A stretch of 64,000 bases of DNA from Trachythela sp. YZ-2020. Taxonomy: Eukaryota > Cnidaria > Anthozoa > Malacalcyonacea > Clavulariidae. Position numbers and translations under genes: made by a program. Within the stretch, counting starts at the first letter, position 1; each line of letters starts with the position of its first letter. The stretch covers positions 1,922,001-1,986,000 of the forward strand of contig JADLSH010000220.1 in assembly GCA_016169945.1 (NCBI GenBank). The letters are read 5' to 3'. The notes beneath the pieces are model-generated. The model was given only the letters and a program-made list of their open reading frames with translations. It was not told the origin of the DNA and made no database searches. Shown here piece by piece: positions 10,005 to 22,227 of the stretch.

Positions 10005-13000
10005 CTACACCTTAAATCTGGAACCTCCAGCCTTGCTTGGAGCATATTTTAGGACTTCGCTAATCTGCTCTTCAACATTTAATTCATTGCAGTCCTTATG
10101 GACTCTCAGGCACACTTCTATTAATAAAAAAAAACGTTCAATTCTAATAATCTATAAATGACAACCCCATGCAATAACCCTTTTTCATCAAAGTGATTTG
10201 GCTTCCAATTCCTGAACCAGTTTATTTATGTATCAATATAAAAGGCAAGTGACATATCGCTTAACACACTGCGTTATCAAGCCAGCTGTATGCAAAGGTC
10301 GTTGCTGTCGAGGAGATACATGTAGGATGCAAACCAATCTCTACAACCCTATCGTATCAAATAGGGTTGTAGACAAGCCAAGCGTTACCTAAAATATTTC
10401 ATGCACGTAAATTGGATAAGGCTCGTTACCAATCCCTGTTGACTCGATCGGTGATCTAGATACCCAAAGATGCGAGTTCAAATCCCACTCGAGCCACTGA
10501 ATTTTCCTTTGGTCTATTGCAGTGTCAGAATAATATGAAACTAGTTTTTCGTATCTGCGCAAACTGCGTCGATAAAATAGTTAAGCCAATAGATAGTTAT
10601 TGTGTTTGTAAAGAAAGAAACATTGCACTTACTTATAACAACTTTGCACACAGTGAGATCACTAAACGGTCGTTTTGCTTTTCCGCCTTTGTAACTGTAT
10701 TTCGACCAGAGATTGTTTGTGCATGCCCAGCCTAGCCATTATCCGTTTGACACTATTAGCACAAGTGTTCGCACAGAGTGCTCCCAAAAATCGTAACTAA
10801 AAAACAGAAATGATTAAAAAGAAAATGTTATAGAAAGGGCTATACTAAAGCTCAGGTCGAACCCTGAGGATGAGAGAGCGCAACTCTCGCTTGCGTTTGA
10901 CTGCCAACCCTCATCAACTCTCGTCACGTAGAGTTTTTCAAATTTTGATGAGAGTCAATGAGAACTTTCCTCGATTGCCCGTAATGCCCGTCATGCATGA
11001 GAGTTTATAAAAAACAAAACTACCAAGGATATATTGAGGTAGCGGATTCTGCTTTACAATTAACCTACCAACTTTTTTCTGTATATAGTCATCGTCATTA
11101 AGACGAGATGATAATTCTTCAAGTTCATCAACAGAGTCTATCGCATTAGGAATGATATCTTCTATGATTTCTTCATCATTTACGCCTTTGGTGGCACTTA
11201 ATAGGACACGCAAAATGGACAAAGCTTCTTCGTGCTTATCGATTAGAGTGTCTAGCTTCGTTAAGACTGACCTTTGGAAGACTAGGAAATTAAAAAACGA
11301 AATTAAAACATAAACTTGGTTGCCTGCAAGACATATATATCTAGACCTAGACCTGAGTGCAAAACACCTTATCACATGAACATATACAATATCATAACTT
11401 AACCAACTAACCATAATTACTACTTGTTTGGGAACGTCTTCCAGTGGTTACACTTGTCAAGGGTGTTCCTTGCATAAGATTATTGTTTGTTTCTACAAAG
11501 TGAGAAAGTAATGAAAAAAAAACCTTAAAATATGAGTTTTCTGTTAAGTAGAACCCTGTCATATAGCCACCCCAATATTACGATCACTTCTGTTTATGTA
11601 CTCAGGAGATAAATTATTCCAATTAAGTCATCTAACATACCGCTAGGCCATTGGGAATAACGTCCAGATGTAGGAGTTTCCTTTGGTGCATTAGAATTTC
11701 TTGGCAAACTGCTACATGTATCTCGAGTGTTGAATATATCTACAAAAGTAAATAAACATTATATACTATAGGTAGGACAACATCTAAAATGAAAAGTATA
11801 AAGTGGTTGACAATAACTGACAACACAGAAAGTTGAAGTTTTCTACTTAATCTAACTATTGTTGATTCTATCTAATGAAACAAACCATTTGACTGAGATT
11901 GTTCTCTGCATGTAGGTGGAGAAGTCGCTTGGAAAGCACTGCCACTGGGTGCTTCTTGCAAAGGTTGTGTGTCAAGTATATCTAAAAAAATATACTTATT
12001 AGGAACAAAAGGCAAATCTTATGGAATTATCCGTGCGAGATGGAACTATACTGTAATACTGTACACTGCACAATAAATATGTACATGGAGTTTCATACCC
12101 TCGTGTGAAATGGTGACCAAATCGCTGTATATACATAAAGATAAATTAAAAGAAACATTACAGGAAATATCATTATTTTTGTATAAGTGCTGCACAACAT
12201 TGTTCGCTCCTGTTTTGAACAACATGCAACAACCTGATGATTTTTATATATGTATGGAAAACAATTTCTTGATATATTATATGAGCATCATGGCAAATTT
12301 GGCAAAATTTTGAGGACCTTAGGCATTTGGCTCATCAATAACATTGCCATAGTGATACTATACTTACTACTTGGATTGGTAGATAGGAACTGGCTCAGTG
12401 TTGATAGCATGTCACTTCCAGGAAGAGTGTTATCATTTCCAGAATCACAAGCTGGGTTTTCCATAATCTGACATGAATCTCTGTTTGGTGGAGGCAACAG
12501 TTGATTGGGTTTCCTTGAGGAGGCTGAAGGTTTAAAATTTGGTGCTAGCGGTAGTTTGGCTTTGGCATGTACGAGTTGAGGTCTCTCCTGCTCATCATTG
12601 TCATCATCTTCTAACACAAGATTTCAAAGTAAAATAAATTTTCATTCTAACTGGGCAATGCAAGGTTGTTTATTACACTTCTTTATACATCAATTATTCT
12701 CATTATACTTAGCTTACTCTCTGTATCACTGTAATCTGGAAATTCTTCCATGCTACTTCTGATGCAAGCTCGTTTCCGTGGCACATTGCTGTCAGGCTCC
12801 TCATCCGATTCAATATTGGATGTGGCAAGAGCCTTTCTTGCAAATTTCTTAGCCTTTGTTAAGCTGTCTGTTTAACAGAAAAGTTAAAAAATTCTTTTAG
12901 AGAGTTTAACTACAAACCAATACCATTCAATCTACAAAATACCACCTTAACATTAGAAGGATGTCACACAAATAAAAAGTTAAAACATCACAAAGCCAAT

Positions 13001-13457
13001 TTGCGGTACCTGTATATGAGAAAATTCTAACTTTGTAACGTTTCCAACTTTCTTTATCTGGCAACTCCAGCTTTTTTTTACCCTTGAGGCAACATTCGTC
13101 CTTGGCCAATAACAATACAAATCCTGCAAAGAATGAAGTTTAACCCATTAAGCTCCAAAGCTTCCCCATTGACAAGTAAAATTGTCTAGCATTTGTAAAA
13201 AAAATAAGTAGGGCGCACTGGGGCACATTGTGACTTAATGGGTTACCTAGTACATACAGTAAAAAAATAATAATATTTCTGGGTGGGTAACTTCTCAGTA
13301 GTTACATGTTTCCCTTGATAGACAAATTGAAGAAAACCAATAACAGACTGTATAAATGAAAACCTACCCCATCACAAGTTTCAATCCAGCTTTTGGCTAC
13401 AACCTCAACTGACCTTTCATCAACAAATTCTACCACTGCGTAAGTATCGTTTGGCAT
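10005..13457 (-). CDS. DUF4806-type gene, nine exons
   Basis: Exons (window coordinates, 5' to 3' on the minus strand) are 13368-13457, 13010-13123, 12718-12867, 12368-12610, 11886-11981, 11641-11739, 11412-11492, 11069-11266 and 10005-10117. All have GT/AG borders, and every intron after the first joins in phase 1. The start reads MPNDTYAVVEFVDERSVEVV, then CYWP and ESWKRYKV, as in DUF4806-containing proteins of animals; exon 8 carries the helical LTKLDTLIDKHEEALSILR segment. Function is unknown; the family often sits near transposase genes. One base is missing in an A8 run at about 13071-13078, which shifts frame between CYWP and KLELPDKESW; with it the product would be about 394 aa. That defect may be a sequencing error. 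Confidence 0.7.
10430..10500 (+). repeat. tRNA-like / SINE-like fragment in the last intron
   Basis: GATGCGAGTTCAAATCCCACTCGAGCCAC contains a B-box-like AGTTCAAATCC and a tRNA-like 3' context, but no cloverleaf or clean A box can be drawn. It is more likely a tRNA-derived SINE fragment than a functional tRNA. Confidence 0.3.
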
Positions 13458-13619
13458 CTACAGTAGGATGGATAAGAATAAATTATTAATAAGCCAGTCA
13501 CACACTGTAGCCTATTAACTATAGACGATTTTATTCATCATGCATGATTCTTTGCAAATAATGTCTGGTTAATGTGTTCCTAGAATTTACTGTAACCAGA
13601 CCATTACCTTAGTTAGTTA

Positions 13620-15663
13620 TTAATTATTGGTGTGCAGAATAACCATGAATAGTTTTTTTCCAGAACCAAGGTCAACTGCCATTGCTTTTTTTGTAAGATT
13701 CTGCGAGGGTAGCACTTTCATTGTAGTCCATCGAGAGGTTGCCTTGTGGACACCAATCAGACGAGAGTCGCAAGGACTTGTAAACTGGGGTTCGGTTTTC
13801 TCATAAATTCGGCAACGGTATAGTTCCTCATTCTCATTAGAGTGATTAGTCCTTTCAACCACTTCAACACAAGATGAATCATCCAATAAGAAAGCATTGT
13901 TAGGTGTTTTGACACTAATTGAAGCTTCGTCAATTTGTTCGACAGTGCCAGAACATTCACTAAGACGTTTAGCAATTTGTGCGATTGGGTTTTTCCCTGA
14001 CCGAACCATCTTTTTCAATTTCTGCATGTAGTTCTCAAATGGAAATGAACTACATGCATCCAAGCACCCAAATTCTTCAACCTCATCAACCAGATGAATC
14101 ATACTATGCACATTATATACTAGGAATTCATCACCATACAAAACCCTACTTTGCTGAACAAAGTATTCCATTAATTGCTTAGCATAATCTTTGTAACACC
14201 GAGCTAAAGAAGGGCATACCAAAATGGAACTTGCAAGACTTAAAACCAAGAAATGCTCATACAGATCTGGCCGTAGGATTCCCTTCAGAACAATTTTTCC
14301 GGTGTACAAGAGAAACTGCCTAAATTCTGTTGCTTTCCACCTGTCAACTTCCAATAAACTTCGCGGCTTCCTTGCAAATGAAGAAGGGACAAAAGGTTTC
14401 AGCTCCACTAATCTCTTACCCACAGCCTCCACATGACCAGCAGACATTTTTACCTCACGATTTCCCCTCATCCACACTAAAAGCAATTTCCGCCTGACTC
14501 CTAGGCACAGCTGGTGCATGTAGTCAATTGGAAATTTCTTAACCATATCAACAGGCAAGCTACAGAATGGACTTAACCTGTGATGATGTTCCTCCTGAAT
14601 TTGTTCTCGGAAGGAAATATCAGTGCGCACTTCAAAAGTATTAATCAGGGGATAGATCACTCGGCCAACCCACATGCCTTTTTGTGCGCACTTGTCACAG
14701 CCAAAATAACCTGAACAAAGCTTGGTGCCTTTCACAAGTGCTCTTGCTGGGGCATCACAAACAATACATCTAATCGAAACAGGCAGAACCCGTTCTCCAT
14801 CTTTTAGTCCACTTTCAAGAATGATATTTAATTCATTTATCAATTCTTCCAAAAACTCCAAATCCTTAGGCTTGGACTTCCCACATGTCAGAACAACAGG
14901 GAATACTAAAATAGGTTTTATATTGACAATGGCACACAACACCGGCCATAAATTTTTTGCAGAACTCTTAAACAAAGGAAGTCCATCTACATTCAACGAT
15001 CGAGATTTCAAGAGAATCTGTTTTTCTGATGGTTTCAAGAGGATGTCTCTTAAAGTGCCTTAATAGTTGCTCTGCTAAAGGAAAATACACATAATCCATT
15101 CCAGATTTCGTCTGAATGGGAACACTTCTTGACGTCTGCAACAATGTACGTGCACAACGTGGTAAATCTGGGTGACCATTACCCTTTAGTAAACCAAGCA
15201 AACCATCAAGAGCATTTTGCTTGATTGAAAATTTGTTTGTCCAATCAACTAACTTTTCATGGAAAGAAACCTCATTTTCAGATTCACTAGAACTACCAAG
15301 AAATTGGTTTTTGCCAATATCTACATCATCATCTTCATGCAAGGAAGAACAACTTGGTTGAGGGCTCTCATCTTCAGATTCAGAATAACTACTTATAAAT
15401 GGGTTTTCCCCAAGGTCTGCAATATTAGCATTATCATGAAAGGAAGAACAACCTGGTTGAGGACTGATTCGAGCAGATTTTTGTGGTGGTTCACACTGTT
15501 CAGGTTCAGAGTCAGTGTTGTCTCCAGATGGATTTAAATTTACAAAGTGACCATTATCATTATCAGGCACAACAGCACCACTACGTCTTAATGCTCTATT
15601 AGCTGCAGCCCAGTTTTTCCTGTATTGTGCCCGGTTAGCTTTCATTGTTTTAAACTGAAACAA
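13620..15663 (-). pseudogene. CACTA/EnSpm-like transposase, one frameshift
   Basis: Two overlapping minus-strand frames make one protein of about 690 aa. The N-terminal part is Ser/acidic-rich with repeated PQP(G/S)CSS(F/L)H motifs. The C-terminal part (13620-15060) has LNVDGLPLFKSS, IRCIVCDAPARALVKG, YFGCDKC, FPIDYMHQLCLGV, WKATEFRQFLLYTG and SSFPFENYMQ, the conserved blocks of a widespread animal family related to CACTA (tnp2-like) transposases. The aspartates of VDGLPLF and CDAPAR are candidate catalytic residues. The frames meet near 15055, where one extra base after QLL breaks the reading; otherwise there are no stops. It lies 163 bp upstream of the DUF4806-like gene on the same strand. 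It could be one base from intact, or a dead copy. Confidence 0.65.
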
Positions 15664-15704
15664 ATAACATTTTGGAGTTAATATATTCGAAAAGAAAATC
15701 CAAG
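15664..15704. promoter_or_regulatory. 41-bp gap between two divergent genes
   Basis: The transposase-like gene (minus) and the large plus-strand gene start back to back with only about 41 bp between their candidate start codons. Any promoter must be shared or overlap the 5' exons. The inner start (Met in MKANRAQYRKNW) of the minus gene would widen the gap slightly. Confidence 0.35.
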
Positions 15705-18402
15705 ATGGAAACCACTTCCAGTGCTGGTAGTGATGTCTCTCATCGAGTATGTGTCATTCATTTCGAGGGTAAAGACGGAGAGCTTAGAGAATTAACAAGT
15801 GAAACCGTGAATAGAATTTTGGAAAGAAGAAAGGAGTGGTTAAGTCTGCCATCCTCGTATAAAGCCTTCACTGAAGTCGCCAAAAAGTCGTTCGAGTTTA
15901 TTCATGAAACTGACGATTTAAACCCGGAAAATATTGCGAAAACATATTGCTTTCATCCTGCCTGTTATCGAAGTTTTACAGACAAAAGTAAACTTGATAG
16001 ATCCAAAACTACGTTGACTAATGCTGCCGATCGCAAGCGTGTGGCCGACGAAAATACTCAGACTAACTGTCCAAGACCAGAAAAAGTGACCCGAACTACT
16101 CGACAACTTTTCCTGCTCAATCATCAAATGTTTTGCCCGAACTTGCCATAACCCCTCAGGTTTTTTAGATCTCATACTGGGGGGGTTGTATCGAGTTTCT
16201 GTTATTTTCTCATATCCCCGCCAACAAAATTCTCATCAGAAAGAAATACTCGTATTTGCAGGCAACGAAAAAACGTGTTAAACACGAGTTATCATTGGCT
16301 CAAACCGTGACGGCTGGAAGATTAGAGAAGGCGGCATTGTTAAGGAACGATGAAAGCATTCTCATTCATATATCCGTGGGAGAGACTGTGTTGCTATTGA
16401 AGCAAGGTACCACAAACGATGCTACCAGACGTACACGACATGCCATTTAAGCGAAATGAAGATCATTGGTCCAACCTTGTATGACAAAGCATTTGATGAG
16501 TTTTGCTTAGAAATAATCGAGAAGAGAATCATCAAGAATAAAGAAATTCTATTACTTGGCAATTTGTTAAAGAGATTTATCTCCTGTGTACAAGAAATTG
16601 AAAAGGTTGATGTACCCTTCCAAGGTTCTAGGCTTAGGAAGAGAATTCAAACGCGCTACCCATACCTAGTTTTCCATCGCTCGAAAACTATGAATAAAGG
16701 AACTCTGGTCTACGATGATAGCCTGACGGCAGGTGATATAGCGGATGACATGACGACAATACAGAGTGGTTCTGATACCGAAGAAGTTGAAGGAGATGAT
16801 TACGATAATGACGGTGAAAACGACCACAGCAAACTCGGTGAAGATGGTGAACACGAAGATAAAGGAACGACACCTCCAATGCCAAACTGTTCACTACAGA
16901 TATTGTTCACTGTCGCCATGGAAATTAGAAAGCTTCTGAATGAATGTAAATGCGTATATTCTGATTGGCCACCCGACTCTCATGACCTGACTTTAGCGTT
17001 AGCAACAGCATCAATTCCAGTAAAGCTTCACAATTTTTTAGCATGGTGTCTTGGGTTCTCGTGCGAACCGGTTGAAAACGAAACGGTAGCAATCAGTCCA
17101 ATGGAGAGAACGAAAGTGGTATCAATAGCACAAGACCTGGTATATGCGGATTCAAAAAGAAGGAAACTAACCCACAAGTCATTGGCCCTTGGAATGGCAG
17201 TTCGACAGATAACCGGGTCATTTCGACTACTCAGAATCCTACACGGTCTGGGACATTCCACATCAACATCCACCGTCTATAAACACGACACTGGGCTAGC
17301 TTTAGCCAGTAGCAAGGGGCAGGAAATCATAATACCAGGGAATATCAACCCGGGAGTGTTTGCCACTCTCGTTTGGGACAACAATGATTTCAACGAAGAA
17401 ACTTTTTCGGGTAAAGGAACTACGCACGTTGCAAATGGAATTATTTTGCAGAAGGGAGACGTCATATTGGGGGATAAAGTCACAGTGAGTAAGAAGAACC
17501 GCAACGTTAAAGCACCAGAAACAAATATCATCACATCCATTTTTTTATAGCTAAAATTTTCAAAGACGCAGGACTACAAGTAAGTTTTCAGTTATGTTTT
17601 CACTACTTCCTATTTGTCAGCATGCATGTGTGTCAGTTTGTGTCTCTGTGTGTGTCTTAGTCTGTCTTTGTCTGTCAATGTATCAGTCCGTGATTGGGTC
17701 AAATATATCCAATGATGTCATTTTATGTTGGTATAATTTCAGGACATTATGATCGAATCAGAGGTGGCTGCATCGGGATCTGTGAATGGCGTGCTGTCTG
17801 GAAAACATTACAACCGTTCTATAAGGGCTTATAAATTCATCTTTGAGGCGATGGAAATGTTACGTTTTCAAGCCTTTGAGAAATCTTTCCCAACTACAGA
17901 AAATAGTCCACTCCACGCGATTGGTATTAGTGTACAAGAAGATTCGGAAAGGGAGATGTTTGTGGATATCTGCACCAGCAATATTGTCACCGATGCAAAA
18001 ACGAAGTACGAGCTGTTCATTAAGAAGCGAAGCCAAGAAAACGCACTCTTTGCATTCTGGTCTAAATACATCGACATGGTACAGCTGCTTATACTTTACA
18101 TCCGAGCGACTAGAACATCAGACTGGACACTCCATCTCAGTTCCTTAAGATCTATGATCCCCTGGTTTTTCGCCACAGATCGCGTTAATTATTCACGGTA
18201 TGCACCATGCTATTGGCTAGAAATGATGTGCCTCGAGGAAACTCACCCATGTAAGTGTATCGATTTTTATGTTACATTTAAAACAATTTGTCTAATCTGA
18301 TGAGCTGCACGATTAATATCACGAACAATCTATTTTGTACCCATGTCACCATATGGTGTAGTAAGTAAGTGGACTGAAAATTGCAAAGGTCAATGTGTCT
18401 TT

Positions 18403-18441
18403 ACGATGGATGTTAATGTGTCTTTACGATGGATGTTAATG
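18403..18441 (+). repeat. Short direct duplication in an intron
   Basis: The string AATGTGTCTTTACGATGGATGTT occurs as a near-immediate pair inside the intron 18251-18484 of the plus-strand gene. It has no evident role. Confidence 0.5.
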
Positions 18442-18826
18442 CGTTTTGTCTTTCAATCTTTGTTTTGTGTTACCTCTTTGGTAGATGTGGCCGCAAATAT
18501 TGAAGATAATTGGACCGTTCATAGACAAGAGGGATATGCTTTCTCAGGCGTAGCATGTGATCAAACGATTGAACAAACCCTGAACAGGTTAGAATTGCCT
18601 CACATATAAAACACAGAAAATGTTTGAATTTTGAAGGCTGTATTTCTTTTGTACAGAGATTCCAAAATGAAAGGTTGTATGGTAGGAATGACGTTGAACA
18701 AAGGAGCTGTGCATCGTTGGTTAATGGGACAAGCAGAGAGAAGTGCAATTACCAGACAGTGTGAAGCCATGGCAAACGTAACCGAATTTAAAAAATGTAA
18801 CTTAATATTTCAATGTTGCATTATCT

Positions 18827-19710
18827 CCGAGCTGGCGCGAAGCGCCGTGCGAGGGTACTAATTCCGCTCGGAGATTTACACCCGGGTATGTGAAAACATT
18901 GTGGAATGCAAAGTCGTCCGCCATTTTTTTTTGTCATGGACAGGACTGGACTGGACAGGACAGGACCTTTTCGTAAGTTATGCGCATGCGCAAGTTTAAG
19001 CCGAGAGAAGACTTCCATTTTGCAAACTTTTTTCAAAATTAGTTTTGCACTCATTTTATAAGTAATTCTCTATGTCTCCAAAACAAGATAAATGAAAATT
19101 ATTCAGAGGACAAATTAACAAGAAGATAGAAAGTCGAAAGACCGAAAAAGGAGCATTTTAAACAGGCAAGTGTCTATTTTCCATGCTTGCTTTGCCGATT
19201 TTTTAACATAGCATGCAGTATAGTTTGTGAATTTGAAAATGTGTAGATCATTCTGTGTGGTCAATACAACATTGATTGATCTTTATGATTATTTTAGTAT
19301 TGAATATGTTATAGAAAAATAAAAAAAACATTAAATCTCAAAAACTTCATTGCAAAAGCAAGTGCGAAGAATAAAAATACTCCTCGAAAAGCAGTTGAAG
19401 TTTTTTGAAAATTTCGAAACGTTTTGTGAACGTCTAATGTTGAATGTTACAGTAAATCAAAGCTAAAAGAGTACACAATAGCATAGCCACTTTATATAGG
19501 TGGACAATTGATAATTTTATAGTTAAAAACAAAATAAGATTTTGTACAAATTAAAATATAAAAAATATACAATGTTGCGTGTTACCATGGTTACATTCGT
19601 CGACTCAGTACTTCATGTTACAATAACTTTTGGGGAGTAAATTGTTTGGTTCAAACTTAACTATGGTTCAAATGGGCGAGGGGTTACTGCATGCATGTAT
19701 TTCTAGTTAG
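18827..19710 (+). repeat. Dispersed repeat R1, copy A (intronic)
   Basis: Begins CCGAGCTGGCGCGAAGCGCC and runs to a GCATGCATGTATTTCTAG end. A second, diverged copy in the same orientation is at 24168-25010. The first 50 bases can fold because CTCCGAGC pairs with GCTCGGAG. No coding potential. It lies in an intron of the decayed gene; a short piece like its 3' end also occurs at window position 30-80. Confidence 0.65.
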
Positions 19711-20236
19711 TGCATTATCATGCTCACCTCGGTTTTTTTCCTCTCCGGGTGATTTAACCACTAAATTTGCTTACAAACGAGGGATGTTTGTCAAAATCCA
19801 CTTTTATACAAACCCCCTTCGGAAGGTAGGTAGATTTAATCACTAATTTCCTTTTAGTACGTACCGAAACAGATGACATGCATATTTACAAAAATATTTA
19901 TAATTACACTTTTTACCCAGGACTAGAAAAGATTTGGACAAAACAAAGATAGAAGCGAGTGAAAAAGCGGTACTGGATGTCACCCTAACGATGGAAGCCA
20001 TGATAAACCCCTTCGAGAACGACCACGGTGTATTAGTGCATTTGGCAAGCGGAACTATTGCCACATCTGCAGTAGTGAATGACATGGGATCTATGCAGCC
20101 TCGCACCCAAGCTCGAAAGAGAGAAAAAATAAATAGAGATCAGTTGTTGAGCGAGCGCGCGGGGGTGCTTGGGGAGGACGCGAAGAAAATCGAGCCTGGC
20201 AGAAATTGATGTTAACATGGCCGACTTAAATATTTC

Positions 20237-20588
20237 ATGGCGAATGTAAATGAGAAAATTTGTGAAATGTTGCAAGGAATTGGAAGACCTGTCCACAAAG
20301 CAGTTATTTTGGGAAAGACCTTGTGTCCTAGAGAAGGTTGCATTGATACAAGAGAATTATTTTACGAAAGCGGCATTGATCGTCATTATCGTGTTAGACA
20401 CAAGAGCGAATTTTCAAGTTCTGAGCGGCACGAATAAATACAATCCTTTATAAGCAGAGGAAATAAACCTTGCGATGTTGAGCTTGTATGTGATGGTTCA
20501 CAAGCAAAATTTCACTGCTGGTATATAAACAAAAATGATGGGACTGAAGTATCCTTTCAGACAGAATGTTTAATACTTTATCAAGCGG
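20237..20588 (+). pseudogene. C2H2-type zinc-finger exon inside the 2.4-kb transposon
   Basis: The frame reads LCPREGC..DRHYRVRH, a C-x4-C-x14-H-x4-H finger, passes one TAA (about 20435), then continues in the same frame through NKPCDVELVCDGSQAKFHCW to a GTAAG donor near 20588. The open frame on both sides of the stop suggests a coding exon that acquired a nonsense change, or a stop read differently by splicing. Function unknown; probably part of the same gene as the RecQ-like exon downstream. Confidence 0.4.
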
Positions 20589-21143
20589 GTAAGTTATTTA
20601 GTATATGATTTATTGATTTTGACAACTTTCATGACCATTTTGTGCCAGCACAGTGGCTGGCCTTGTTCTGGCACAAATGGCCAGTCCAAACTCCAAGACA
20701 GTCTGTTTTATGACAGAACAGACACTGTCAGTGTCTGGATACTGTATTTGACGAAACACTTGCTCATGTTGTATTGTATTGTATTGTTTTGATAATTTTA
20801 TTTTGTAAGCCAGAGGCAACAGTTTATTAGTAACATGTCCAGTGACTGCAAGAGGGAACCTGTGTGGTTTGTTAATCACTTCATAGAGTTTAAAATATTA
20901 AACAATAAATGTCTGGCTTTAATAAAATAATTTTCCTATTTTACAACATATTTACAGGCTTTTGTGCACAGTATATTCTGGAATATATTTAATTCGAATT
21001 AGTTGTATTGAATACAGGTTGCAATTGATTGTTAATATTACAGATCTTGTGACAAAATGTGTTGACTGTCTGAGTACTAGTGGGCATTGGTGAGAGGGAT
21101 ATGACCTTAATAATATGTAACTAATATTTGTGTTTATCTTCAG

Positions 21144-21470
21144 GATCATAGATCAAATATGGTTACGCCGTCTGGTGCTGTTATAACATTACAAGAGCCA
21201 ACAAGTGAGGGAGCACGTGTTCAGCTTTCTGGAGACCCTTTTTTGGACATTCTTCAAAATATGTTTCATCATGACACCTTGAGTGTAACAATGACAATAA
21301 AGATACATTAACCGTTATTCCAACAGGAAGAGGTAAATCTGTTTGCTACTGGATTCCGGGTCTGGCAACTACAGGAGTCACAGTTGTAATAACACCATTA
21401 TTGGCACTTCTAAATGACCAAGTTTCTAAATTGAGGAACTATGGAATTAATGTATGCTATGTCACTTAAT
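21144..21470 (+). pseudogene. RecQ-like helicase N-terminal fragment
   Basis: After a CTTCAG acceptor, a reading frame starts MVTPSGAVITLQEPTSEGA. A shifted frame then contains VIPTGRGKSVCYWIPGL, a Walker A motif, and VVITPLLALLNDQVSKLRNYG, matching motif Ia of RecQ-type helicases. The later motifs (DEAH box, helicase C domain, RQC) are absent, so this is a fragment, frameshifted near 21300. It could be a captured host exon or part of the transposon's original gene. Confidence 0.55.
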
Positions 21471-21796
21471 TATGTCGGCTGAGGAGAGAGACATTACCTT
21501 TAATGAACTGACATGTGCATGGGGGCACAGTTGAAGGATTGACATAATTAATAAGTACATCTGACAAAATATCTTTGAACTGTCAAACAGACATGTAATA
21601 TATTGTATTCTTGACTTGCAATCGGTCATGTTGGTCCCCGTTTCAACAAAAGAATCTCATAATCTTCTATAGAATGGCAGCAATGTTGGTCCCAAATTCA
21701 ATTGTGTTTGGGGATTGGTTGCAAGTGAAGAATAAAAATTATAAAGCATATAAATGATATGAAAGTAGAAATATAGATAATAATTTATTAATTTAC

Positions 21797-22227
21797 CATC
21801 TTGAACATCAAGTTTTTGAAATGATGCATTAAATTCATCATCTGAATTCACTGATTCTGTTAAAAGAAAGTTTTTTTAGCAAAGTAAGTCATAAACGACA
21901 AACAAACAATTGAACAATTAATAAGCACCATTCATTTAATAATCAAGTTTTATATACTATATAGCAAATGGACAGACTACATTTTATGAGTATTAAAATA
22001 CGTCAATACAGAGTAAAATATAAATAAGGATAAGTCTTTATTAATCGACAGTTATAGATATCCACTTCATAGATATATTTTGTGGCGCCGTGGCGGTAGG
22101 CAGAAAAAATTAAGCAGCAAAGACATGCAGCAATAGCTTGTTGACATGTTGTATTTCTAGAGTCTCGCCTAAAATATAGAGTAAAAAAATTACCTTCAGA
22201 TGATAGTTCTTGGTCCATATCATCCAT
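21797..22227 (-). CDS. Two-exon acidic ORF start inside the 2.4-kb transposon
   Basis: An ATG at 22227 opens MDDMDQELSSE, spliced by GTAATT at 22194 to an exon at 21797-21856 (acceptor TAACAG, phase 1 on both sides) reading ESVNSDDEFNASFQKLDVQD, followed by a GTAAAT donor. Later exons were not found. Phase agreement supports real splicing; the acidic start is like that of many transposon proteins. Incomplete. Confidence 0.35.

Noticed and set aside
10430..10500. Functional tRNA gene
   Set aside because: Only a B-box-like string; no acceptor stem, anticodon arm or A box.
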